This document shows positions 9,292 through 17,315 of a stretch of DNA of 64,000 bases, in pieces. The position numbers and the translations under genes were made by a program. The first letter of the stretch is position 1; the number at the start of each line of letters is the position of its first letter. Under the pieces are notes generated by a model that did not search any database, was not told the DNA's origin, and worked only from the letters and a program-made list of their open reading frames with translations. Source of the DNA: a bacterium (GTDB lineage Bacteria > Desulfobacterota > Binatia > HRBIN30 > CADEER01); NCBI GenBank assembly GCA_030430165.1, contig JAUIGL010000002.1, forward strand, positions 62,001 to 126,000, written 5' to 3'.

Positions 9292-9394
9292 CTCGTAGGC
9301 ATGGGCACAGGCAGAGGGTGGTGGTCGCTGGCGCGACGACCCATTTAGATCGGCCGCCGCACCGCGGCGAACCTCCCCTTACCCATGCCTGTGC
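9292..9394. repeat. GTAGGCATGGGCACAGG palindromic repeat, copy 1
   Basis: The left part (CGTAGGCATGGGCACAGG, then GGTGGTGGTCGCTGGCGC) is mirrored by the right part (CCCATGCCTGTGCCTATGCC). A second copy of the left part, including GGTGGTCGCTGGCGCGACGA, is at about 34044-34100. The right arm contains the TAG stop of the macro-domain gene. This covers the whole gap between bioB and the convergent macro-domain gene. Confidence 0.7.
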
Positions 9395-9928
9395 CTATGC
9401 CCCTGCCTGCGAGCGCAGCTCGCTCGCGTAGATCGCCAAATCCGCGTCCGAGAAGAGTACGAAGCTCACGCTCTTGATCCGCTCTTCTTCGTCGAGGAAG
9501 GCGGCGACCGTCGTCAGGGCGATCTGCGCCGCCTCTTCGATCGGATAGCCGTAGGCCCCGGTGCTGATCGACGGGAAGGCGATCGACTCGAGGCCGTGCT
9601 CGACTGCGACCTCGAGGCTGCGGCGGTAGGCGCTGGCAAGCAGCTCGGCTTCGCCGCGGTCGCCGCCGCGGTAAATCGGACCAACGGTATGGATCACATG
9701 ACGTGCGGCCAGCCGGCCGCCGCTGGTGATTACCGCGTCGCCGGTCTCGCAGCCGCCAATTGCCCGACATTCTTCGAGAATCCGGGGCCCGCCGGCGCGG
9801 TGGATGGCGCCGTCGACGCCACCGCCGCCGAGCAGGGTGGAGTTGGCCGCGTTGACGATCGCGTCGGTCTCGAACTCGGTGATATCGCCGCGCACGAGCT
9901 GGATCCGCTGGTAGCTCGACCCCGTCAT
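9395..9928 (-). CDS. macro domain protein (ADP-ribose binding or hydrolase)
   Basis: A single macro domain of 177 residues, related to YmdB/MacroD enzymes that remove O-acetyl-ADP-ribose or mono-ADP-ribose. Visible signatures are NAANSTLLGGGGVDGAIHRA, RHVIHTVGP, and the phosphate loop SISTGAYGYP. The start is set at the Met of MTGSSYQRIQLVRGDIT because the longer reading adds only a basic, low-complexity leader. The last three residues and the TAG stop lie in the GTAGGCATGGGCACAGG repeat. Which ADP-ribose derivative it acts on cannot be told. Confidence 0.9.
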   Translation of the reverse strand: MTGSSYQRIQLVRGDITEFETDAIVNAANSTLLGGGGVDGAIHRAGGPRILEECRAIGGCETGDAVITSGGRLAARHVIHTVGPIYRGGDRGEAELLASAYRRSLEVAVEHGLESIAFPSISTGAYGYPIEEAAQIALTTVAAFLDEEERIKSVSFVLFSDADLAIYASELRSQAGA

Positions 9929-10142
9929 CGCCGGCCAAGATAGTCGCGCGCGACCGCGTCGTCGAGCGCCGAGGTGGACCCAGAATCGCACATCTCCGCG
10001 GCCGATGCGGCATTGGGGGATCTACGTAATTTGGTTTGACAAACAAAGGGTTGCGGGCGACGGTAATGGGACGTATCTGCCCCCAACGCCGGCCCCGCGA
10101 TCTACCGAGGTGCCGCAAATCCGAACCCATATGGAGCATTGC

Positions 10143-12743
10143 ATGAGCCCTAGGAAGTCCCTCGCCATTGCACTTGCGGTAGCTGCCCTGACGGCCTCGG
10201 CCGCGCACGCGGCGATCACCTTTTTCGAGGCCGAAGTCGGCTTCGCGATCTCTCCGCAGCCGGAGTACCTGGCGGTCGCGGACATGAACTCCGACGGACT
10301 CGACGACCTGATCGTCATCAGCCCGCAGAGCGACGAGGTGAACGTCCTGCTCTCGGCTCCCGACCAACCTTCCGGCTTCAGCCCGGTCTCGGTCGACAGC
10401 TTCGGTTCTTCGCTGCGCCGCGGCACGGTGGGTGACGTCACCCGCGACGGCAATGCCGACCTGGTGGTTCCCGACCAGCGCCAGGACGGGGTCTGGGTGC
10501 TGCAGGGCAACGGCCAAGGCCGGTTGCTCGATCCCAATTTCTTCGCCATCGGCCGCAACCCGTTCGCGGTCGCGATCGCCGATTTCGACGGTGTGCGGGG
10601 CGCCGACATCGCGGTCACCGACGCCCGCCTGGGCAACGTTACGATTCTCCTCAACGACGGCGGCACGCCGCCTCGCTTCACTCGCGGTCCGATCTTCGCG
10701 GTCGGCGAATCGCCGGAGACGATCGTCACCGTCGACGCCAACGACGACGGCGACCTCGACATCGTCACCCTCAATGTCGGCGGACCGCGCGTCAAATCGA
10801 TCTCGGTGCTGATCTTCGACACCGTGCGCGCCGGCCTGCCGGTGTTCTTTCCGGCCGAGAACTTCGGCGTTGGTGAGCGGCCCGAGTCGCTCAATGTCGC
10901 CGACGTCAACAACGACGGCCTCGACGATCTGCTGATGATCAACCGCCCAACCGGCGGCGGCAACAGCGACGTCAACATCATGACCAACCGCGGCGACGGG
11001 GTGTTCATCGGTCCGACGCTGTTCGAGGTTCCCTGTCCCTTCTTCACCGGCGGCGCGACCTGCCGCTCGCGTTCGCTGACCACCGGCGACTACGACAACA
11101 ACGGCACCATCGACATCGCCGTCTTCCTCACCGACCCGCGTCGCGTCGGTACCGGTTCGGGTATCGAGAACGACGCTCTGCTCATCTTTCCCGGCCGCGG
11201 CGACGGCCAGTTCGTGTCCGGTCCGGTGCTGCGCTCGCCGAAGATTCCGCGCTCGTCGGTCTCGCTCAACCTCAACGGCGACGACCTGATCGACCTGGCG
11301 GCGGGATTCCAGCGCAACAGCAACATCACCTCCTTCGTCAACGCGTCGACCGCCGGTGATCGCGGTAACGGCGAGAGCTGCGTCGTTGGTGGCGAGTGCT
11401 TCTCCGGAATTTGCGTCGAGGGTGTCTGCTGCGCGACTACCTGCAACGATAACGAAAGCTGCGCGATCCTGCGCCGCGAGGGGACGTGCCAACGCGTCGC
11501 ACCCGACCCGCCGATCGTCTGCGATTTCGACGAGGAGTGTTTCGACATTCCGAATCCCGGCGACGACGGAACCTGTGTCGACGGCTTCTGCTGCGAGGCG
11601 CGTTGTGACGTCGACGAGCGCTGCGACGTTCCGGGCAACGAGGGACTGTGCATTCCCACGCTGTCGGACGGCTCCGAGTGTCTCGACGAGCCGGATTGCA
11701 GCAGTGGTTTCTGCGTCGACAATACCTGCTGTCGCGAGGCCTGCACCGTTGGTTTCTGCGGTTTCCCGGACGGTGTCTGCCGGCCGCCGCTCGATCTCGG
11801 CGAGCCCTGCCAGGTCGACGGCGAGTGCGCCTCCGACATCTGCGACGAGTTCGACGGAATCTGTTGCGACGACCGCTGCGATCCCGAGACGCAACGCTGC
11901 AGCGCTGACGGTGAGTGCGAGCCGCAACCGGAACCCGGCGAACTGCCGCTGGGGGAATTCTGCATCGACGATATCGAGTGCGAGAGCCGCAACTGCGTGA
12001 ACGAGATCTGCTGCTCCGAAGCCGAGTGCGGTGAAGGCGAGCTTTGCCTGCCGCCGAACGGCAACTGCGCGCCCGAGCCGACCCCGACGGCGACGCCGGT
12101 GCCGCGTGAGAACGGCGAGGATTGCGACAGCGACAGCCTGTGCATCTCCGGTATCTGCGAGGACTTCGTCTGCTGCGAGGAACGCTGCGACGACCTCGAG
12201 ACCGAGGAAGACCCCGAGTTCTTCTGCGCGAAGCCGGACGGGGTCTGTGTCGAAGGCACTCCGCCGCCGACTCCGACGGCGACTCCGATCGAGGTCTGCC
12301 GCGACATTCCGTGCCGCGACGACGAAGAGTGCGTCGAGGACGACGGTCGCGGCGTCTGCGTAGACGAATGCGACGTCGAGGGTGGGTTGTGCGGCGTCGG
12401 CGAGACCTGCGTGCCGGTTGCCGACGGCGGCGAAGGCTGCGTCGATTCCTGCGAGGAGATCAACTGCAAGAGCAACGAGACCTGCGTGATCGGCAACAGC
12501 GGCAACCCGGTGTGCGCGATCCCGTGCGGTGTCGGCACCTTCTGCGAGCCGGGCGAGGTCTGCCAGCAGGGTGAGCTCGGCCAGCCGTTGTGTATCTCGT
12601 CCTCGCGTAGCGGCGGATGCACGGTGACCGGTCGCGGATCGGCAACCGATCTGGTGGTGCTGATGCTGTTGCCGCTAGCTCTGTTGGGGGCTCGCCGCTT
12701 CGACCGCCTGCGCGGCGCCGTCGTCCGGTCCACCCGCAAGTAA
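10143..12743 (+). CDS. FG-GAP/VCBS and Cys-rich surface protein with sorting-signal-like tail
   Basis: An 866-residue exported protein. It has a signal peptide (SLAIALAVAALTASAAHA), about eight FG-GAP/VCBS repeats (roughly residues 40-395; DMNSDGLDD, DANDDGDLD, DVNNDGLDD, DYDNNGTID), then about 400 residues of Cys-rich repeats of the pattern CxxxxxCxSGxCxxxxCC. Thr-Pro linkers (PTPTATPVP, PTPTATPIE) break up the Cys-rich part. The C-terminus has a Gly-Cys, a hydrophobic helix and basic residues (GGCTVTGRG, VVLMLLPLALLGARR), the tripartite form of MYXO-CTERM or exosortase-type signals. The start at 10143 has GGAG six bases upstream; an in-frame ATG at 10131 is the alternative. Likely a calcium-binding surface beta-propeller; the ligand is unknown. 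Confidence 0.8.
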   Translation: MSPRKSLAIALAVAALTASAAHAAITFFEAEVGFAISPQPEYLAVADMNSDGLDDLIVISPQSDEVNVLLSAPDQPSGFSPVSVDSFGSSLRRGTVGDVTRDGNADLVVPDQRQDGVWVLQGNGQGRLLDPNFFAIGRNPFAVAIADFDGVRGADIAVTDARLGNVTILLNDGGTPPRFTRGPIFAVGESPETIVTVDANDDGDLDIVTLNVGGPRVKSISVLIFDTVRAGLPVFFPAENFGVGERPESLNVADVNNDGLDDLLMINRPTGGGNSDVNIMTNRGDGVFIGPTLFEVPCPFFTGGATCRSRSLTTGDYDNNGTIDIAVFLTDPRRVGTGSGIENDALLIFPGRGDGQFVSGPVLRSPKIPRSSVSLNLNGDDLIDLAAGFQRNSNITSFVNASTAGDRGNGESCVVGGECFSGICVEGVCCATTCNDNESCAILRREGTCQRVAPDPPIVCDFDEECFDIPNPGDDGTCVDGFCCEARCDVDERCDVPGNEGLCIPTLSDGSECLDEPDCSSGFCVDNTCCREACTVGFCGFPDGVCRPPLDLGEPCQVDGECASDICDEFDGICCDDRCDPETQRCSADGECEPQPEPGELPLGEFCIDDIECESRNCVNEICCSEAECGEGELCLPPNGNCAPEPTPTATPVPRENGEDCDSDSLCISGICEDFVCCEERCDDLETEEDPEFFCAKPDGVCVEGTPPPTPTATPIEVCRDIPCRDDEECVEDDGRGVCVDECDVEGGLCGVGETCVPVADGGEGCVDSCEEINCKSNETCVIGNSGNPVCAIPCGVGTFCEPGEVCQQGELGQPLCISSSRSGGCTVTGRGSATDLVVLMLLPLALLGARRFDRLRGAVVRSTRK

Positions 12744-14606
12744 GGCTTGGAGAGCGGCCGCCCACGCGGGCGGCCGCTCTTCTCCTTCTCCCCGCTCGGC
12801 TTCGTCGATCGGGATCACGTAGCCGTCGGCCTCACCCCGGTCGCGCAACCAGGCGGCCAGGATGGTCGTTCCGTCGACCTCCTCGGGCCGCAGCCGCGGA
12901 GTTTTGGTGGCGCTCAGCTGCACTTCGACGCGCTCGACCAACCCGCGGAGATCGAGACCGCCCTCGCTCGACAGGCGCTCGGTTAGGCGGCCGTGGGTGA
13001 CGATGTAGACGAGAAACGACCCGGATTCGGTGCGTGGTTGAACGACGGCGAAGTGGTGGCGCTCGATCACCCAGCTCATCTGTTTCTGTCGGGTCTGGAG
13101 GTGGCCGAGAAGATCGAGATCGCGTTGAACCCGGGCGGCGCTCTCGAAACGCATCGCCTGGCTGTGACCGTCGCGCCGCTGCGTCAGCTCGGCGCTGATC
13201 CCTTCGTCGCCCGAGTCGAAGAAGCGTAGAAAACGCTCCACCTGAGCGCGGTACGTTTCCTGGTCGACGGTCTCGTCGCACGGGCGCGTGCAGTTGCCGA
13301 CTTGCCCCTGGAAGCAGGGCGGAAAATCGGACTGCGGCTGCAGCCGACCGGTGCAGGTGCGCAGGCGAAACGCGCGGGTCAGCGCGTCGAGCGCGCGCTC
13401 GGCGTGAGCGCGGCCGCGGAACGGGCCGAAGTAGCGCGCGCGACGGGTCGTCGGCCGGGTGGCCAGCGACAGGCGCGGGAAGCGGTCGGCCACCGACAGC
13501 TTGAGGTAGGCGACGCGCGGCAGGTGCTTGCGCAGCACGTTGTAGGGAGGCTTGTGGGCGCGAATCTGCTCGGCCTCGAGCAGCGACGCCTCGAGCTCGG
13601 AGCCGGTCACCTCGAAGTCGACGCTGCGAATGTGGCGGATCAGGTCGAGGGTCTTGTTGCTGTGTCCCTTGCTGTTGCTGAGGTAGCTCGACACCCGCTG
13701 GTAGAGGTTGGAGGCCTTGCCGATGTAGAGCAGCTCGCCCTGCTCGCCGTGAAAGCGGTAGATCCCCGGGGCGCGCGGCAGCTCGGCGACGTCGCGCCGC
13801 GGCAGCAGGCAGAAGAACCGCCGGCCGTCGCCGGCCTGACCCTGGAAGTCGAGCGCCTCGGCGACCCGCAGCACGCCGCGCCGCGGCAACGCCTCGAGGA
13901 AATGGAACAGCACCTCGGCGGTGATGCGCGCGTCGCCGAGAGCACGGTGGCGATCGACCATCGGGATGCCGAAATGCCCGGCGAGCGCATCGAGCGATCG
14001 TTTGCGCAGGTTGGGCAGCAGGCGGCGCGCCAGCCGCAGCGTGCAGAGGACTTCCTGTGGCAGCGGTTGATCGAGCACCTCGCGCCACGCCGCGTCGAGA
14101 AAGCCGCGGTCGAAGCGCGCGTTGTGTGCGACCAGAGTGTGCGGACCGGCAAACTCGGCGAACTCGGGGAGCACCTCGCCGATGCCGCTGGCGCCGGTGA
14201 GCATCGCGTCGGTAATCCCGGTGAGTCGGGTGATGAAACCGGGCAACGGGCGGCCCGGATCGACCAACCGATCGAAGGTGCCGACCACCGCGCCGCCGCG
14301 GATCTTCACCGCTCCGATCTCGATGATCGAGTCGCCGTTGCGCGGACCGCCGCCGGTTGTTTCGAGATCGACGACGACGAAGGTCGCCTCGTTCAGGTGC
14401 GTCGCCAGGTGCTCGTGTGCCGTCGCGCGCCAGCGTCCGACCTCCGGGTCGAAGCCGAACCGCGAATCGCTGCCCAGCAGCGACTCGATGAAGCGCGGCG
14501 CGAACTCGGGATCGGACCCTGGCCGGGTAAAGACCAGATCGGCGAGCTCGGCCGGCGTCGCGCCGGAGGGCCGTTCGAGCAGGTAGTCGTGTAGGGCGTC
14601 GCGCAT
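12675..14606 (-). CDS. DEDDh exonuclease - GIY-YIG endonuclease fusion (Cho/UvrC-like)
   Basis: A 643-residue protein. Residues 75-235 form a DnaQ-type 3'-5' exonuclease with DEDDh residues visible as Asp80/Glu82 (VDLETTG), Asp166 in HNARFD, and His220/Asp225 (HRALGD). Residues 278-360 form a GIY-YIG nuclease (GIY at 281-283, YIG at 294-296) followed by a UvrC-like region with NCTRPC. It lacks UvrC's RNase H-like half and helix-hairpin-helix end. Such fusions occur in actinobacteria and other phyla as DEDD exonuclease domain proteins, presumably for DNA repair. The 3' end overlaps the convergent FG-GAP gene by 69 bases. Confidence 0.85.
   Translation of the reverse strand: MRDALHDYLLERPSGATPAELADLVFTRPGSDPEFAPRFIESLLGSDSRFGFDPEVGRWRATAHEHLATHLNEATFVVVDLETTGGGPRNGDSIIEIGAVKIRGGAVVGTFDRLVDPGRPLPGFITRLTGITDAMLTGASGIGEVLPEFAEFAGPHTLVAHNARFDRGFLDAAWREVLDQPLPQEVLCTLRLARRLLPNLRKRSLDALAGHFGIPMVDRHRALGDARITAEVLFHFLEALPRRGVLRVAEALDFQGQAGDGRRFFCLLPRRDVAELPRAPGIYRFHGEQGELLYIGKASNLYQRVSSYLSNSKGHSNKTLDLIRHIRSVDFEVTGSELEASLLEAEQIRAHKPPYNVLRKHLPRVAYLKLSVADRFPRLSLATRPTTRRARYFGPFRGRAHAERALDALTRAFRLRTCTGRLQPQSDFPPCFQGQVGNCTRPCDETVDQETYRAQVERFLRFFDSGDEGISAELTQRRDGHSQAMRFESAARVQRDLDLLGHLQTRQKQMSWVIERHHFAVVQPRTESGSFLVYIVTHGRLTERLSSEGGLDLRGLVERVEVQLSATKTPRLRPEEVDGTTILAAWLRDRGEADGYVIPIDEAERGEGEERPPAWAAALQALLAGGPDDGAAQAVEAASPQQS
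12751..12780. terminator. hairpin between convergent genes
   Basis: A perfect 13-base stem (AGAGCGGCCGCCC, loop ACGC, GGGCGGCCGCTCT) begins seven bases after the stop of the FG-GAP gene and is followed by a pyrimidine-rich stretch (TCTCCTTCTCC). It lies inside the 3' coding part of the convergent exonuclease gene. It probably ends transcription of the FG-GAP gene, though it has no proper T-tract. Confidence 0.6.
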
Positions 14607-14663
14607 TGGCGGTCCTAACTAGCAGAGAAGTGGCGATGGCGAAAGTTTGGCGAATCGGGGCGG

Positions 14664-14878
14664 GTCCCAAGTCGGCGCTGCGCGCCGCCGTCCCAAGCCC
14701 GGCTGCGCCGGTCGTCCCAAGAACGCCATCGCAAGGCTCGGCGTTCGTCCCAAGCGGCTGCGCCGCGGGGTCGGGCAGCCCCCCGCGCGGAGCGCGTTGG
14801 GACGGCGGGCGTAGCCCGACTTGGGACCGCTCGACGAAGTCGGCGTTGGGACGACGGCGCGCAGCGCCGGCTTGGGAC
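14664..14878. repeat. hairpin array punctuated by GTCCCAA / TTGGGAC, array 1
   Basis: Seven or more short self-complementary units are separated by a constant heptamer. The left half uses GTCCCAA and the right half its complement TTGGGAC, so the whole array is inverted about a central module (14754-14796). Units differ in sequence but each can pair with itself, for example GGCGC-TGC-GCGCC, CCGGC-TGC-GCCGG, GAACGCC...GGCGTTC, CGGGC-GTA-GCCCG, CGAC-GAA-GTCG. It fills the gap between divergent genes. Array 2 (27451-27707) shares the central module and the GAACGCC unit. Confidence 0.9.
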
Positions 14879-14898
14879 CCGCCCCGCAGGGCCGTAGT

Positions 14899-16335
14899 AT
14901 GCAGTCCATGAGGCGATCGTTGCAGGGAGTCTTGTCGCTGGCGGTTGTGTTGTGGCTGTTCGGCTGCTCGGCGCGGTCGGGTGGGCCGGTGGCGGTTGGT
15001 GGGGTGGCGCCGCAGGGGTTGGCGGTGGGTGAGGTGACCGAGTCCAGCGCCGTGCTTTGGTTGCGTTGCGTCGGGCAGCAGCGGGTCGAGGTCGCCGTCG
15101 AGGGAAAAGGGGCGCCGCGCAGGTTGCGGTTCGCTCTGGGCCGCGACAACGATTGGACGGTACGGGCGCCGTTGCGCGGTTTGCGGCCGGCGACTGCGTA
15201 TTCGGTCGCGGTCGACTGTGGCGGAGTCGTGCGAGGGTGGTTTCGCACGGCCCCGCGAGCCGATGCGGCGGTTGCGGTTCGCATCGCCTTTGGTGGCGAC
15301 GTCGGCGGGCAGAACGTCTGCCGCGATGTCGAGAAGGGCTACGGGATTTTCGCGCGTGTCGCGGCGACCGAGCCCGACGTGTTCGTCGGCCTCGGCGACT
15401 TCATCTACGCCGACAACCACTGCGAGGCGGTCGGTCGCTACGGCAATAGCCAGGTGCCGGGTCCGGGCGTGGCGTTCGACCTCGCGGGGTTCCGTGCTCA
15501 CTGGCGCTACAACCGTTCCGATGCGGCGTTCCGCGATTTCCTTGCACGAGTGCCGTTGATCGCTCTTTGGGACGACCACGAAGTGCGCAACGACTGGGGC
15601 CCGCGACATGTTCCCGAGTCGCTCCACAGCCCGGCCATGCGCGCCTTCGTCGAGTACCACCCGTTGGCGGTCGTGACCGAGTCGGCGCCGATCTTCTATC
15701 GAAGCTTCCGCTGGGGCCGGTACGCCGAGCTGTTCGTGCTCGACAACCGACAGTATCGCGATCGCAACGATCAGCCGGACGGCGCCGGCAAGAGCATGCT
15801 CGGTGCGGTGCAATTGGCGTGGCTGAAGGACGGACTGGCGCGGTCGGACGCGACCTGGAAGATCGTCGTGTCGAGCGTGCCGCTGTCGATCCCTACCGGT
15901 GCCGCCGATGCCCGCGACGGCTGGGCGAACGGCGGCGGAGAGACCGGTTTCGAGCGCGAGGCAACCGAGATCCTGCGCTTCGCCCAGAGCCGGCGGATTC
16001 GCAATCTGTTGTGGATCACCACCGACGTCCACTTCGCGACGGGATTCCGCTACACCCCGTTCGCCGACGATTCCGAGTTCGTGGTCTACGAGCTCGTCAC
16101 CGGACCGCTCAACGCCGGCGTCTTCGCCGGTCGCGCCGTCGACCCGACCTTCAACCCGGAGCGCCTCTACTACTGGGCCCCGCCGACCCCCGAGAGCATC
16201 GACAGCTACGAGAATGCTCTCGGATGGTTCAACTTCGGCCTCATCGAGATCGACGAGGCGGGCGATCTCCGCTTCTCGCTGATCGATGGGTTCGGCAACG
16301 TCGTTGAAGAACAGGGGCTAGGGGTTAGGAACTAG
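14899..16335 (+). CDS. PhoD-like metallophosphatase lipoprotein
   Basis: A 478-residue protein with a lipoprotein-type signal (LSLAVVLWLFGCSA), an N-terminal fibronectin-like region, and a PhoD-type phosphatase domain. Metal-ligand motifs are visible: FGGDVG, GLGDFIYAD, and WDDHEVRNDWG; a later TTDVH supplies the distal metal ligand. PhoD enzymes hydrolyse phosphodiesters or phosphomonoesters outside the cytoplasm using Ca/Fe. The ATG at 14899 is preferred; a second in-frame ATG at 14908 would also preserve the signal. The final residues EEQGLGVRN and the TAG stop are encoded by the TAGGG repeat, so the native end was probably displaced. Confidence 0.85.
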   Translation: MQSMRRSLQGVLSLAVVLWLFGCSARSGGPVAVGGVAPQGLAVGEVTESSAVLWLRCVGQQRVEVAVEGKGAPRRLRFALGRDNDWTVRAPLRGLRPATAYSVAVDCGGVVRGWFRTAPRADAAVAVRIAFGGDVGGQNVCRDVEKGYGIFARVAATEPDVFVGLGDFIYADNHCEAVGRYGNSQVPGPGVAFDLAGFRAHWRYNRSDAAFRDFLARVPLIALWDDHEVRNDWGPRHVPESLHSPAMRAFVEYHPLAVVTESAPIFYRSFRWGRYAELFVLDNRQYRDRNDQPDGAGKSMLGAVQLAWLKDGLARSDATWKIVVSSVPLSIPTGAADARDGWANGGGETGFEREATEILRFAQSRRIRNLLWITTDVHFATGFRYTPFADDSEFVVYELVTGPLNAGVFAGRAVDPTFNPERLYYWAPPTPESIDSYENALGWFNFGLIEIDEAGDLRFSLIDGFGNVVEEQGLGVRN

Positions 16336-16475
16336 GGGCTAGGGCCGGTGGGGCGGGCTGCGCCCGCCCAGTAAATCAAACAGCTCCCTACCTCCCCTAG
16401 CCCCTAGCCCCTAGTCCCTAGCCCCTGAACCAAACAGCTCCCTACCTCCCCTAGCCCCTAACCCCTAGCCCCTAT
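16312..16475. repeat. TAGGG palindromic repeat, copy 3 (with duplicated right arm)
   Basis: The G-rich left arm, GGGCGGGC-TGC-GCCCGCCC hairpin and CAAACAGCTCCCTACC stretch match the copies near the left edge. The C-rich right arm is present twice, each time preceded by CAAACAGCTCCCTACC. The left end supplies the stop of the PhoD-like gene and the right end supplies the stop of the convergent acyltransferase gene. Confidence 0.85.
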
Positions 16476-17299
16476 TCTTTTAAGTGAGCCAAATCGTCCC
16501 AGTGCGGTCTGCGGTTTGGCGCCATCGCCGTCGGCTGATCGGGAAAGAGGAGAGCGGCAATGCTGGCCTCGGTGGTCAGAGCCAGTTCGCGGCGATTTGG
16601 CTTGGGCTCGATCGGGGTGCCGAAGCGCACTTCGGCGACGATCTTGTGGGCGCGTAGGTAGTTGGCGACCGAGGTGGCGAACGACATCTCGCCGTCCCAG
16701 GCGGCGGCGCGGTTGTGTTCGCCGTCGGTGGTGACGTAGCGGATGGCGACGGGTTGTACGTCGGTTGCCGAGCCGACCGCGGCTTCGAACAGGGCCGGGA
16801 AGAAGGGGCGCAAGCTGAGGCCGTCGCTGGTGGTCGCTTCCGGGAAGATGCCGACGCGGTAGCCTTGTTGCAGGGCCGCGCGGGTCGCTTCGACGGTTCG
16901 CCAGGCGTCGCGGAAGCAGCCGCGCTTGTGAAAGAAGGATCCGAAACGGCGCGCCACCGATCCGACCATCGGCCACTGCTCTACGTCGTGCTTGGCGACG
17001 AAGCGCGCTCCGACGACGCTGTTGAGGATGTAGGGATCGATCCACGAAACGTGGTTGGAGGCGACCAGCAGCGGCCGCTGTGGGTCGGGTAGCTCGCCGC
17101 TCGTCACGACGTCGATGCCGAGGCTGCGGACCAGCGCGCCGCAGTGCTTCTGGCAGAACGGCAGCAATGACTCGGGTGCGGGGAGAGAGCGACCCAGAGG
17201 ATCGATGCGCTGGCGCGCCAGCTGGGTCACGGTGGCGGCGACCCTGAACAGCCGGGTCGCGGCGGAGGAAGCGGGTTGAGCGCCCGCCGAAGGAGTCAT
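16472..17299 (-). CDS. 1-acyl-glycerol-3-phosphate acyltransferase family protein (PlsC-like)
   Basis: Membrane-associated acyltransferase of 275 residues, likely acylating lysophosphatidate or a related lysolipid. The catalytic HX4D motif is His83-Asp88 (NHVSWID); the acceptor motif is FPEATTS at 152-158 in place of the more common FPEGTRS. A phosphate-binding FHKRGCFRD precedes it. The gene lies 16 bases after prfB on the same strand, probably cotranscribed. Its TAG stop is in the edge of TAGGG repeat copy 3. Substrate choice (PlsC itself, or an ornithine-lipid OlsA-type enzyme) is not resolved. Confidence 0.85.
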   Translation of the reverse strand: MTPSAGAQPASSAATRLFRVAATVTQLARQRIDPLGRSLPAPESLLPFCQKHCGALVRSLGIDVVTSGELPDPQRPLLVASNHVSWIDPYILNSVVGARFVAKHDVEQWPMVGSVARRFGSFFHKRGCFRDAWRTVEATRAALQQGYRVGIFPEATTSDGLSLRPFFPALFEAAVGSATDVQPVAIRYVTTDGEHNRAAAWDGEMSFATSVANYLRAHKIVAEVRFGTPIEPKPNRRELALTTEASIAALLFPDQPTAMAPNRRPHWDDLAHLKE

Positions 17300-17315
17300 C
17301 GCGGTCGCCGGCGCA

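Noticed and set aside
10034..10065. TTGACA at 10036 as a promoter for the FG-GAP gene
   Set aside because: No acceptable -10 hexamer lies 16-18 bases downstream.
14664..14878. CRISPR-like array
   Set aside because: The constant element is only seven bases and switches strand in the middle, and the units between are self-complementary hairpins. No cas gene is present.
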